Source of the DNA: Rubrobacter xylanophilus
GTDB lineage: Bacteria; Actinomycetota; Rubrobacteria; Rubrobacterales; Rubrobacteraceae
DNA: 64,000 bases
Assembly (NCBI RefSeq): GCF_007164525.1
Contig: NZ_AP019791.1
Coordinates: 1,723,501 to 1,787,500 of the forward strand
Reading direction: 5' to 3'
In this document: piece after piece, positions 52,467 through 60,431 of the stretch
How the letters are laid out: each line of letters starts with the position of its first letter
Numbering within the stretch: the stretch's first letter is position 1
Notes under the pieces: generated by a model
What the model was told of the DNA's origin: nothing
Seen by the model: the letters and a program-made list of their open reading frames with translations, nothing else
Database searches by the model: none
Position numbers and translations under genes: made by a program

Positions 52467-53054
52467 TCAGGCGATCCTCTCGTAGACGTACTGGCGACCG
52501 CTCTGGCCGGGCCTGCGGCCGACGAGGCCGAGCCTGAAGAGGTTGGTGGCCCGGTTGTTGCAGGCGGTCTGGTTGAGGCCGAGGCGCTTTGCGAGCTCGG
52601 CGGTGGTGATACTGCCGGCGCTGTGGATGGTCTGCAGGGTTTCGAGCAGGTGGTCTTTTATACTGCCTACCACCGAGGGCTCGCCGCCGGGCTCGGGGAC
52701 CCGGATCATGGCGAGAGAACGCTGGCGGAGCGAGGCCTCCACGTTCTCCAGAAGATCGCGATCCTCCTCCACCAGCACCACCTTCCGATCGCCGTACTCC
52801 CCGGCGGACACCCGGGAGACCAGTATCCCCAGCGCCTCGTCCGCGAACGAGTAGTCCATCATCTCCACACCCCGGGTGTCCACGTAAAGTACACCACCCT
52901 TCGGAAGCCCCGAAAGAGCCTCCTCCAGCGCCTCCCGGACCTCCCGGCCCGCCCGGCGGGTCACCATCAGCCGCCCCGCCTCCGAGACCTCGAAGACCCG
53001 CCGCACCCGATCCTCAGCCATGGACCCCGTTCTCACTGTATTCAGTGAAATCAT
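52467..53054 (-). CDS. DUF4325 (STAS-like) protein with C-terminal winged helix
   Basis: A 195-residue protein. Residues about 15-125 are a STAS-like DUF4325 domain (GGVLYVDTRGVEMMDYSFADEALGILVSRV; the SFADE motif is typical). Residues 130-195 form a winged helix: HLLETLQTIHSAGSITTAELAKRLGLNQTACNNRATNLFRLGLVGRR. This combines a signalling fold with a DNA-binding domain. ATG 53054 lies 8 nt after TACAAT, so it is probably leaderless; ATG 53021 is an alternative. An inverted repeat overlaps its first codons, consistent with autoregulation. Confidence 0.78.
   Translation of the reverse strand: MISLNTVRTGSMAEDRVRRVFEVSEAGRLMVTRRAGREVREALEEALSGLPKGGVLYVDTRGVEMMDYSFADEALGILVSRVSAGEYGDRKVVLVEEDRDLLENVEASLRQRSLAMIRVPEPGGEPSVVGSIKDHLLETLQTIHSAGSITTAELAKRLGLNQTACNNRATNLFRLGLVGRRPGQSGRQYVYERIA
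53033..53048. promoter_or_regulatory. Operator overlapping the first codons of the DUF4325-HTH gene
   Basis: TCACTGTATTCAGTGA: 6-bp arms TCACTG/CAGTGA. On the minus strand it reads TTCACTGAATACAGTGAG, matching the operator at 52429-52446 in 14 of 18 positions. It begins about 6 nt downstream of the predicted leaderless start, where a bound protein would block polymerase. Confidence 0.65.
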
Positions 53055-53062
53055 TTGAAGGC

Positions 53063-53091
53063 ATTGTAACCGGTACGGGGTCGGGATTCAA
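53063..53091 (-). promoter_or_regulatory. Promoter of the DUF4325-HTH gene
   Basis: Minus-strand TTGAAT (53086-53091), 17-bp spacer, TACAAT (53063-53068), close to the housekeeping consensus. The TACAAT ends 8 nt before ATG 53054, which would place the transcription start at or very near the start codon. Confidence 0.7.
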
Positions 53092-53119
53092 CGTCGTTTG
53101 CGCTGGCATGTGGAACATT

Positions 53120-54031
53120 TTAGGCGTTTTTGGTGGGGAGGTGTCGGGGGAGGGAGACGCGGACGAAGGTACCGGGGAAGAGCGGGACGTTACGGGAGTT
53201 TTTACGGTTTCTGTAGACGGTGATCCTTCCGGAGCCCGAGCGGATGGAGAGCGATCCGCCGGCCTCGGCGGCCTTCTGGGCCACGAGCGTGAGTCCGCCG
53301 CCCCGGCCGAGCTCGCCGGTGGCGGAGACCCCCATCTTCAGGGCGTGGCGGAGGGCATCGTTGTCGGTGGTGGTGTATCTGGCGTGGGCCGGGTTGCGGG
53401 AGAGGGTTTCGCGGACGCCGACCCCGCCGTCGGCGATGGCGACCAGCACCTCCTCCCCGCGCCGGCGGGCGCCGCTGACGATGTGGTGGTAGGCCTGAAC
53501 GGCGGCGTAGGCGCCGAAGGAGGAAGCGCCGTGTTCGGCGGCGTTGGCGCAGATCTCCGAGAGGGTGGAGCAGATGGCCACCCGCTCCTTCAGCAGGTAC
53601 CCCTGGCGCTCCAGGATCTCCGAGATACGCTCGATGATCGCCGGGATCTCACCCTCGTCGTGGAAGTTGACCAGCTCCTGCAGGGTGCCCGGGTTGTGGC
53701 GGCGGCGCTCCTCGAACGGGGCGACGTCCACGTTGGTTCGCACCCGCCCGCCGAACAGCCGGAAGAAGTTCATTCGCTCCAGGTAGGCCGGGACGTCGTC
53801 TCCCGCAAGCAGCAGGGTCACCTCCTCGGAGCGCGGGATCGCGTACTCCAGCAGCGCCGCGAGCCCGCACAGTCCGGCAGGCTCGACGAACTCCACGGCG
53901 CGCAGGTCCAGCACCACCGGCTCGCCCGCGAGCCCCGAGCATCCTTCGAAGGCCGGGTCCAGGCTGCCCAGCGTGAGCACCCCGCTCATCGCGCCGCGGC
54001 GGCGCACATCCAGCCTGAGCAAAGTCTCCAT
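53120..54031 (-). CDS. STAS-GHKL ATPase fusion (anti-sigma-factor-like)
   Basis: A 303-residue cytosolic protein. N-terminal STAS-like domain (VVLDLRAVEFVEPAGLCGLAALLEYAI), then from about residue 140 a GHKL/HATPase_c domain: N-box SEICANAAEHG, G1 VLVAIADGGVGV, G2 GELGRGGGLTLVAQKAAEAGG. It has no His-phosphotransfer domain, so it resembles RsbW/SpoIIAB-type kinases rather than sensor kinases, but fused to a STAS domain. TACAAT (54040-54045) ends 8 nt before ATG 54031, giving a leaderless start. Adjacent to the DUF4325-HTH gene, which carries a matching STAS-like domain. Confidence 0.8.
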   Translation of the reverse strand: METLLRLDVRRRGAMSGVLTLGSLDPAFEGCSGLAGEPVVLDLRAVEFVEPAGLCGLAALLEYAIPRSEEVTLLLAGDDVPAYLERMNFFRLFGGRVRTNVDVAPFEERRRHNPGTLQELVNFHDEGEIPAIIERISEILERQGYLLKERVAICSTLSEICANAAEHGASSFGAYAAVQAYHHIVSGARRRGEEVLVAIADGGVGVRETLSRNPAHARYTTTDNDALRHALKMGVSATGELGRGGGLTLVAQKAAEAGGSLSIRSGSGRITVYRNRKNSRNVPLFPGTFVRVSLPRHLPTKNA

Positions 54032-54071
54032 CGATGCCAATTGTAGCCCGGGATACGGAATGTGCCCCCGC

Positions 54072-54629
54072 CTAATGCCGGCGGCGCTCGTAGAAGACCT
54101 CCGCGTAGCGGCGGTTGTCGTAGCGGCTCAGGATGGACCCCTCCCCCACCCGCTCGAAGCCGCACTTCTCGAAGACCCGGCGCATCCGCCGGTTGTGGGC
54201 CAGCGTGGAGCCCCGCACCACCCTGAGCCCCAGCCGCTGGAAGGCGTAGTCCACCAGCAGCCGCACCGCCTCGGTGGCGTAACCGCGGCCGCGCAGCTCC
54301 TCGGGGCCTATCTTGATCCCCAGCTCGCACCCTCCACCGCGGAAGTCGTACAGGGTGGCGAGACCCACCGGCCGTTCTCCGGCCTCGATGATGAACGTCT
54401 TGACCCCCGGGTCCTCCCAGCGCAGCAGGTAGTCCCGCCGGGCGGCCTCCAGCGAGACGGAAACCGGCGCCCGGCCGTTCCAGGCGGCCAGCTCGGGGTC
54501 CCGGTCCCACTCGTAGACCGTCTCCACGTCGGCCTCGCGGGGAGGCCGCAGGCTCACCCCCTCGCCCCGCAGGACGTCCAGATCCTCCGCGTGTATGTCG
54601 TCCGCTCCTTTCCTGCTCTCTCTGGTCAC
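54072..54629 (-). CDS. GNAT-family N-acetyltransferase (RimJ/RimL type)
   Basis: A 185-residue acetyltransferase: VSLRPPREADVETVYEWDRDPEL start, CELGIKIGPEELRGRGYATEAVRLLVDYAFQRLGLRVV (acetyl-CoA loop RGRGYA) and LAHNRRMRRVFEKCGFERVGEGS. It may modify ribosomal-protein N termini or small amines; substrate unknown. GTG start at 54629. A 40-nt gap separates it from the STAS-GHKL gene downstream; the TACAAT box there suggests separate transcription. Confidence 0.85.
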   Translation of the reverse strand: MTRESRKGADDIHAEDLDVLRGEGVSLRPPREADVETVYEWDRDPELAAWNGRAPVSVSLEAARRDYLLRWEDPGVKTFIIEAGERPVGLATLYDFRGGGCELGIKIGPEELRGRGYATEAVRLLVDYAFQRLGLRVVRGSTLAHNRRMRRVFEKCGFERVGEGSILSRYDNRRYAEVFYERRRH

Positions 54630-54697
54630 ATCCCGAGGAGACGCCGTTCTCCCCCAGAAACTCCCGGCACACCCCGGATTTTAGCTAGAATGTGGTG

Positions 54698-54724
54698 ATG
54701 GTGACAGCCGGGGGGCCGTCTTGA
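54698..54724 (+). CDS. Candidate leaderless leader peptide before the HD-like gene
   Basis: Eight-codon ORF (MVTAGGPS, stop TGA) beginning 6 nt after TAGAAT (54686-54691). Its stop overlaps the TTG start of the HD-family gene (TTGA), giving translational coupling or attenuation. The pattern of a -10 box directly before an ATG recurs in this window. Confidence 0.4.
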   Translation: MVTAGGPS

Positions 54725-56043
54725 GCAGCACCATGGGAGACTTCTTCGGGGGATCCACGCGGCGGGTGCGAGACCCGGTGTGGGGATACATCCCCGTGGA
54801 CAGGCCCGCGCGGGCTCTGATGGAGAGCGGGGCCCTGGAACGCATGAAGGGCCTGCACCAGCTCGGGTTCGCCCACCTGGTCTTCGGTAACGCCCGCCAC
54901 TCGCGCTACGACCACGCGCTCGGCGTCTGCCACCTCACCCGGCTGACCCTGCAGCGGATAGTGGACTCCGGTGCCTACCTGGAGGAACGGGACATCCGCT
55001 GCGCGCTCGCCGCCGCGCTCCTGCTCCACGCCGGCAGTTACCCCTACGCTGACGCCCTGGAGGGACTCGGGCTCCCACCGCGCCGGGAGCTGAGCCGGCG
55101 CTGGATCGAAGACTCCGACGTCGCCCGGGTGCTGGAGAAGGAGTGGGAGCTGGAGCCGCACAACGTGCTGCGGCTCGTCCTCCCCGCCGGGGAGGAACCG
55201 GTCGCCCTCACCCCCACCGAACACCTCCTCCGAGACATCCTCGCCGGCTCGCTCGACGCCGACTCGCTGGACAACCTGGCGCGGGACGCCGCGGCCGTCG
55301 GGGTCTCCTTCCTTCCGCTGAAGGCCGAGGCTCTGCTCGAAAACCTGAGGGTCGTGGGACAGGAGAACCGGGCGGTGCTCTCGGTGGACGAGGAGGGCGC
55401 GGGCTCCCTGCAGGCGCTGGTCTTCTCCCGCTACCTCATGGAGTACAACGTCTACGGGCACCACGCGCTGCGCGCCCCCACCGTCATGTTCCGGCGCGCC
55501 GCGCAGGACGCCCTGCAGGGCGGGGCCGTCGCACCGGAGAAGCTGGCCCGCCTGGACGACGCCCGGGCCTTCGCCCTCATCCGGGAGTCCGCGAAAGAGG
55601 AGAGCCCCGCCGGCGCGCTGACTCGCCTCCTCTCCGAACGGCGGCTCTACCGCCGGGCGATAGAGCTGGACGAACGACACCCCGGCTACGGCTCCCTGCT
55701 GCGTCTCAGGGAAGACGCCAACTGGCGCCGGCGAGTCGAGGAAGCCTGGGCCCGCTACCTCACCCGCTACCGCAAGGGCGAGGCCGGCCCCTTCGACATA
55801 CTCGTAGACATCCCACCGCAGAACGGGCTCTCGGTCGGGCTCCGCTTCATCCGACGCCTGCCCGTAGTCCCCGGGGAGCGCAACCTCACCACCTGGCAGA
55901 GCCTCTCCGGCCTCTCCGAGGAGGACATGCTCCGCTGCAGCGTGCCGCTGCACCGCATCCGCATCTTCACCGCGACCGAGGAACTCGCCCGGTCCGTGAG
56001 GCGCCACGCCGAAGAGCTCTTCACCATCGCAGAAGAGGTGTAG
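54721..56043 (+). CDS. HD-domain family protein (SAMHD1-like) lacking the HD aspartate
   Basis: A 440-residue protein of the HD-phosphohydrolase type. Early residues PARALMESGALERMKGLHQLGFAHLVFGNARHSRYDHALGV correspond to the first His and RHS/YDH region of dNTPase-like HD proteins, but the HD pair is HA (ALLLHAGSYPYADALE instead of LLHDIGH). Metal-dependent hydrolysis is therefore doubtful. C-terminal half (RYLTRYRKGEAGPFDILVDIPPQNGLSVGL) resembles the regulatory part of SAMHD1-like proteins. TTG 54721; ATG 54733 is the alternative. Confidence 0.75.
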   Translation: MSSTMGDFFGGSTRRVRDPVWGYIPVDRPARALMESGALERMKGLHQLGFAHLVFGNARHSRYDHALGVCHLTRLTLQRIVDSGAYLEERDIRCALAAALLLHAGSYPYADALEGLGLPPRRELSRRWIEDSDVARVLEKEWELEPHNVLRLVLPAGEEPVALTPTEHLLRDILAGSLDADSLDNLARDAAAVGVSFLPLKAEALLENLRVVGQENRAVLSVDEEGAGSLQALVFSRYLMEYNVYGHHALRAPTVMFRRAAQDALQGGAVAPEKLARLDDARAFALIRESAKEESPAGALTRLLSERRLYRRAIELDERHPGYGSLLRLREDANWRRRVEEAWARYLTRYRKGEAGPFDILVDIPPQNGLSVGLRFIRRLPVVPGERNLTTWQSLSGLSEEDMLRCSVPLHRIRIFTATEELARSVRRHAEELFTIAEEV

Positions 56044-56066
56044 CAGAGAACCCGGGGGCAGAAGAA

Positions 56067-56110
56067 AAGGGCCGGTGTTCACAGAAGGGAGTGACCCTTT
56101 TCCGGCCCTT
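56067..56110 (+). terminator. Nested hairpin after the HD-like gene
   Basis: Outer stem AAGGGCCGG/CCGGCCCTT (9 bp) with an inner stem AAGGG/CCCTT. There is no U-tract, so it may be a factor-dependent terminator or a 3'-end stabilising structure. Confidence 0.55.
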
Positions 56111-56232
56111 AGCGGCCCCGCAGAAGAGACCGCTAGGAAATGGTACAAACAGTATAAAGCCATGTGAGACCAAGCGCAAGTCGTCGACGGGAAGAAAACC
56201 GGCGGGCTTCTACACACGAGAGAAATGCCTGG

Positions 56233-56238
56233 TATAAT
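56233..56238 (+). promoter_or_regulatory. -10 element of tRNA-Lys
   Basis: Perfect TATAAT with the TGG extension (extended -10) 14 bp upstream of the tRNA gene. The -35 region is poor. Confidence 0.6.
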
Positions 56239-56251
56239 CTTGCTTGCGCGT

Positions 56252-56324
56252 GGGCCGCTAGCTCAATTGGCAGAGCAAGAGACTCTTAATCTCTAGGTTC
56301 CAGGTTCGAGTCCTGGGCGGCTCA
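56252..56324 (+). tRNA. tRNA-Lys(CTT)
   Basis: Acceptor stem GGGCCGC/GCGGCTC (one G-U) with discriminator A; D-arm AGCTCAATTGGCAGAGCA; anticodon stem AGAGA/TCTCT with loop CTCTTAA, anticodon CTT; T-arm CCAGGTTCGAGTCCTGG. CCA is not encoded. Confidence 0.97.
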
Positions 56325-56367
56325 CTTCGAGAAATCTGCGTTTGCAGGTGAAACGCAGCGGTTTCGA

Positions 56368-56396
56368 ATCGCCCCCGGTAGAGTGCCGGGGGCGAT
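56368..56396 (+). terminator. Terminator-like hairpin after tRNA-Lys
   Basis: Perfect 11-bp stem ATCGCCCCCGG/CCGGGGGCGAT with a 7-nt loop, 44 nt after the tRNA, followed only by a short T-run. It is self-complementary, so it could serve either strand. Confidence 0.6.
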
Positions 56397-57012
56397 TTAC
56401 TGCCATGGGGATTTTCTGTCCTTCGGCTCCGCCGGCCGGGAGCTTCATCCATTGCGGAGGCCGCGCCGCCGTCCATGCCGGGCAGGACGTGGGAGCTGGC
56501 GTCTAGGGTAGGCGTGATGCTGGCGTACACCAGGAGCCCTCCCCGTACCGCATCTGCCCTCGCTCCCGTCGAAATGCGCCCAACAAACCCGGAGACAGGC
56601 AAGGTGACATCATGACCAAGAAGCTCATTACCGATGAACCATGGGAAGCGATCGAGCCTCTTCTGCAGCAAGAGCCGCCAACCGAAGAGCAGCGTACTCG
56701 GGAGACACTCGCCCAGGAGATGGGCTGCGGCTCCGGCATGACTGGCTGAGGCCATACACCTCCGATCCGCAAACCTCGCGTCCGACAGCGCAAGCGTCCC
56801 AAGAGCCACAGCGGCCGTGGATCATCCCCCCTCCTGCGGGTCCATCGGCCTTGCCCTTCCACAACCGGATCGCCCCCAAAGAGTAGTACCCGCCGGAGCA
56901 ATGTTCGTGCACCCTGCCCAAAGACTTCGCCGCCCGAGCCGGTTAGATTGGCTGGGACGAATCGTCGGGCGTTCGACGCCGGGGCGTCTCCGTGGTCGCG
57001 AGAAGGAGCTCA
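56397..57012. other. Degenerate region between tRNA-Lys and modA
   Basis: About 615 bp without an intact gene. Apart from the IS5 remnant I recognise nothing in it; the frames are short and biased. The last 20 bases hold the AAGGAG ribosome site for modA. Confidence 0.5.
56612..56749 (+). pseudogene. Remnant of an IS5-family transposase
   Basis: A 45-codon ORF: MTKKLITDEPWEAIEPLLQQ matches the N terminus I know for IS5/IS427-type transposases, then a deletion jumps to LAQEMGCGSGMT, which in intact proteins lies after about 30 further residues. The rest, to about 57000, holds no recognisable transposase frame. No terminal inverted repeats could be recognised. An old insertion that is inactive. 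Confidence 0.65.
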
Positions 57013-57846
57013 ATGGCACCGAGGAAGGTCAACCACCGGTTCACCGGACACGCGGTGAAGCTGCTGGCCGTGCTGGCACTGCTCCCGGTGCTGGCGGCCG
57101 GGTGCGGAAACGGAGCAGAAGCGGGCAGCGAAGAAGCCGGAGGTGAGATAAACGTCTTCGCCGCCGCCTCCCTGGTAGACGCCTTCGGGCAGATGAAGGA
57201 AGCCTTCGAGGAGGAGAACCCCGGCGCGGAGGTGCGGCTGAACTTCGCGGGCAGTTCGACGCTTCTGACCCAGATCCAACAGGGAGCCCCGGCCGACGTA
57301 TTCGCCTCCGCCGACGAAGAGAAGATGAACCAGGCACTGGAGAAGGGGCTGGTCGAAGCCCCCCGGGATTTCGCCACCAACGAGCTGACCGTAATCGTGC
57401 CGGAGGGCAACCCGGCAGGGATCCAGAGCCTCGAGGATCTCGCCGGCGAAGACGTAACGCTGGTGCTCGCCGAGGAAGAGGTGCCGGTGGCCGAGTACGC
57501 CGAGAAGGTGCTGCACAGAGCAGAGTCGGAGTACGGGAAAGACTTCTCCGAGAGAGTCCTCCAGAACGTCCGCAGCCGGGAGGTGGACGTGCGGGCGGCG
57601 GCGAACCGGGTCTCTCTAAACGAGGCCGACGCCACCTTCGTCTACGAGAGCGACATAACCCCGGACATGGAGCGGCGGGTAAAGGCCATAGAGATACCAC
57701 CGGAGTTGAACGTGACGGCCACCTACCCCATAGCCGTCACCACGGACGCCAGAAACCCGGAGCTGGCGCGGCGATGGGTGGGGTTCGTGCTCTCGAAGGA
57801 GGGCCAGCGCATACTGAAGAGGTGGGGCTTTGAACCGGCCGGTTAG
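57013..57846 (+). CDS. modA: Molybdate-type ABC transporter substrate-binding lipoprotein
   Basis: A 277-residue ModA: lipobox LAAGC, then INVFAAASLVDAFGQMKEAFEEENPGAEVRLNFAGSSTLLTQIQQGAPADVFASAD, typical of oxyanion-binding ModA. Later ADATFVYESDI and TYPIAVTTDARNPELARRWVGFVLS. Ligand is molybdate or tungstate. ATG 57013 follows AAGGAG. Co-transcribed with modB. Confidence 0.9.
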   Translation: MAPRKVNHRFTGHAVKLLAVLALLPVLAAGCGNGAEAGSEEAGGEINVFAAASLVDAFGQMKEAFEEENPGAEVRLNFAGSSTLLTQIQQGAPADVFASADEEKMNQALEKGLVEAPRDFATNELTVIVPEGNPAGIQSLEDLAGEDVTLVLAEEEVPVAEYAEKVLHRAESEYGKDFSERVLQNVRSREVDVRAAANRVSLNEADATFVYESDITPDMERRVKAIEIPPELNVTATYPIAVTTDARNPELARRWVGFVLSKEGQRILKRWGFEPAG

Positions 57847-58741
57847 CGGAGAAGGCCTGGCGCGGGCGTTACCCGCAACGATACCCGGGCTCTCCGGACG
57901 AGAACGCGTGGGCCAGAAGGCGAAATCCCCCGCACGCAGCGGCCGGTTCGTCCGGGAGGGTCCCGTGGGGGTCGGGGCAGTCGCTCTGGCGCTCCTGATC
58001 GGGTTCATAGCGCTGCCGCTGGCGAGCCTCGTGATCTGGACCGTGAGCGAGGAGTCCTGGGAGGCGATGACGCACCCCGCGGCCCTCGACGCCCTGCGCC
58101 TGAGCGCCTTCACCACGGCCACGACGATGGGGATCATACTCCTGGTCGGCACCCCGGCCGCCTACGTGCTGGCCCGCTGTGAGTTCCCGGGCAAGCGCCT
58201 GGTAGACACTCTGGTGGACATCCCTGCCGTGCTTCCCCCCTCGGCGGCCGGCATAGCGCTACTTCTGGCCTTTGGCCGCGCCGGGCTGCTCGGCGAGCAC
58301 CTGAGCGCTCTTGGCATCAACGTGAGCTTCTCCACAGCAGCGGTGATCCTCGCGGAGCTGTTCGTGGCAAGCCACTTCTACGTCAGACAGGCCAGCGTGG
58401 GCTTCGCGCAGGTGGACCGTTCCGTCGAAGAATCGGCGATGGTGGACGGAGCGCGACGGATCACGGTCTTCATGCGGGTCACCGTGCCGCTGGCTTTCCC
58501 GGCGCTTCTGGCCGGGGCGGTGACGGCCTGGGCCCGGGCCCTGGGGGAGTTCGGGGGAACGATCATCTTCGCCGGCAACTTCCGGGGCATCACACAGACC
58601 ATACCGCTGGCGATCTTCAGCGAGCTGGAGCGGGACTTCGACGCCGCGGTGGCGCTCTCGGTGCTGGTTCTGGCCTTCGCCTTCGCCGTGATCCTGACCA
58701 CCAGGTTCCTGACCCGCCGGGCGACGGAGTTCGAGAGGTGA
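57830..58741 (+). CDS. modB: Molybdate-type ABC transporter permease
   Basis: A 303-residue permease: spans at about 48-70, 95-120, 130-155, 170-195, 215-245 and 270-295, with the family core VDIPAVLPPSAAGIALLLAFG and coupling loop EESAMVDGARRITVFMRVTVPLAFPALLAGAVTAWARALGEFGGTIIFAGN. It overlaps modA by 17 nt if TTG 57830 is used. No ATPase (modC) follows, so the pump must use an ATPase encoded elsewhere. Confidence 0.88.
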   Translation: MNRPVSGEGLARALPATIPGLSGRERVGQKAKSPARSGRFVREGPVGVGAVALALLIGFIALPLASLVIWTVSEESWEAMTHPAALDALRLSAFTTATTMGIILLVGTPAAYVLARCEFPGKRLVDTLVDIPAVLPPSAAGIALLLAFGRAGLLGEHLSALGINVSFSTAAVILAELFVASHFYVRQASVGFAQVDRSVEESAMVDGARRITVFMRVTVPLAFPALLAGAVTAWARALGEFGGTIIFAGNFRGITQTIPLAIFSELERDFDAAVALSVLVLAFAFAVILTTRFLTRRATEFER

Positions 58742-58985
58742 ACCCTCCCGGCGGAGGGGATGCCACAAGAGACCTCCCCCCGCAGCTTCGCTCATATCCG
58801 AACCGTCGCGGAAGCTCGCCTCCGTCACCGACGCCGGACAGGGAGAGCCGAGCGCACACGACCGCCCCGACCCGCGGCGCGGTGCCGGTCTGGTCCACAC
58901 GCGTTATGATCCCTCCCGACGGAGCACCTTCGCCGCGACGAAGGCGCTTCATCCGCTGCGGGATGCATCCGGAGAGGAGGTGCGG

Positions 58986-59969
58986 ATGCCGGACGTGCCG
59001 AAAGCGGAGAAGTTCCGGGGATGCCTGGTCGGTCAGGCTCTGGGAGACGCGCTCGGCTTCGTGGTCGAGGGCCGCCCTCCCGAGACCTGCCGGCGGTATG
59101 TGGAAGACGTCCTGGAAGGTGGCGGGGACATCCCCTTCGGGCAGTACTCCGACGACACTCAGCTCGCCCGCGAGCTCCTGCTGAGCTACGCAGAGCGCGG
59201 AAGGTTCGAACCAGCAGACTACGCGCGCAGGATAGTCGCCCTCTTCTCCGAGGGCAGGGTCGTCGGCCCCGGAAGATCCACCCGGGCGGCCGCCAGGCGG
59301 CTCGCTCGCGGCATCCCCTGGAACGAAGCCGGGACCCCTCCACCCGCGGCGGGCAACGGCAGCGCCATGCGCGCTGGTCCGATCGGCCTCCTCTTCCACG
59401 ACGACCCCGAAGGCCTGGTGCGGGCGGCCACCGTACAGGGAATCATCACCCACGCCGATCCGCGCTGCTCCGCGGGAGCGGTCGCCGTCGCCGGAGCCGT
59501 CGCCCTGGCCCTGTGCCGGTGCCCGATCGAGCCCGCGGCCTTCCTTGCACGGCTCGCCGAGCTGACCGAAGGGGTAGAACCAGGCTTCGCCTCCAGCCTG
59601 CGGCGTCTGACGAGCTGGCTCCCCCTGCCGCCGGACGAGGCAGCAACCCACATCGCGGCGGAAGGACTGGAGCACGGACCGGAAACGCGAGGGATACCGC
59701 CGTTCGTCGTGGGAAGCGTGCTCTGGAGCCTGTACTCGTTCCTGAAGAGCCCGGACGACTACCGGCGAACGATCCGCACGGCCATCGCGGCGGGCGGAGA
59801 CACGGACACCACCGCCGCGATGGCCGGGGCGATGAGCGGCGCCCGCCTCGGGCTGGCCGCCGTTCCCCAGGACCTCACGCTCCACCTGACGGACCGAGGG
59901 ACATGGGGCCTCTCGGAGCTCGTGCGGCTGGCCGACGAATGCTATGAGATAAAGCGAAGCTCCACCTAG
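58986..59969 (+). CDS. ADP-ribosylglycohydrolase (ARH/DraG family)
   Basis: A 327-residue hydrolase: FRGCLVGQALGDALGFVVEG start, YSDDTQLARELL (Mg-binding SDDTQ), NGSAMRAGPIGLLF and GGDTDTTAAMAGAMSGARLGL (second metal motif). It would remove ADP-ribose from proteins, nucleic acids or small molecules. ATG 58986 follows GGAGAGGAGG. No transferase partner (DraT or DarT) is next to it. The preceding 244 bp shows no gene. Confidence 0.9.
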   Translation: MPDVPKAEKFRGCLVGQALGDALGFVVEGRPPETCRRYVEDVLEGGGDIPFGQYSDDTQLARELLLSYAERGRFEPADYARRIVALFSEGRVVGPGRSTRAAARRLARGIPWNEAGTPPPAAGNGSAMRAGPIGLLFHDDPEGLVRAATVQGIITHADPRCSAGAVAVAGAVALALCRCPIEPAAFLARLAELTEGVEPGFASSLRRLTSWLPLPPDEAATHIAAEGLEHGPETRGIPPFVVGSVLWSLYSFLKSPDDYRRTIRTAIAAGGDTDTTAAMAGAMSGARLGLAAVPQDLTLHLTDRGTWGLSELVRLADECYEIKRSST

Positions 59970-60431
59970 CGGCTCGGGGACGGCAGGAGACGGGGACGCA
60001 TTCTTTCCACCAGTAGTCGTCCGGGCGTCACCGGACATACGCCCACCAGAGGAGCCGTTCGGGTCCCGACGAGTGGTGTCCTGGAGCCGCCATCGCGGCA
60101 AAGCGTCAGGCCGGCGGAGGCTTCTCAGCCCAGAACCTTCTTCGGAAGCCCGACTGATCCTCACCTCTTCGACCGCACCGAGCCCCCGGGCACGAAGGAG
60201 ACCGGCCACACGGCTCCCTCATCCCGACCCGCCCCTCCAGACTTCTTCGCGCTCATCGTCTTCTCCCCGGTGGTTCTTCCACGCTCCGGTGGGCGGAGTG
60301 CTCCACTCGCGGCTCGGCTCCGCTTCTCGTTTCCCGAACGATCCCCGCCTGACGGATACGCTGGTGACCGGGAAAACACCACCGGATCGGAGGACGAGCC
60401 GGGCAGACTGCTTTCAGCCCTCTCCGTCTCC
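59970..60431. other. Non-coding stretch after the ADP-ribosylglycohydrolase gene
   Basis: About 460 bp of biased sequence in which all frames give Ser/Arg/Pro-rich translations. I recognise no gene, tRNA, hairpin with T-run or repeat. It may be a decayed gene. Confidence 0.45.

Noticed and set aside
58742-58985. modC fragment or other gene after modB
   Set aside because: No Walker A, signature or other ATPase motif in any frame; the stretch contains only a weak hairpin (CCTTCGCCGCGACGAAGG) and the ribosome site of the next gene.
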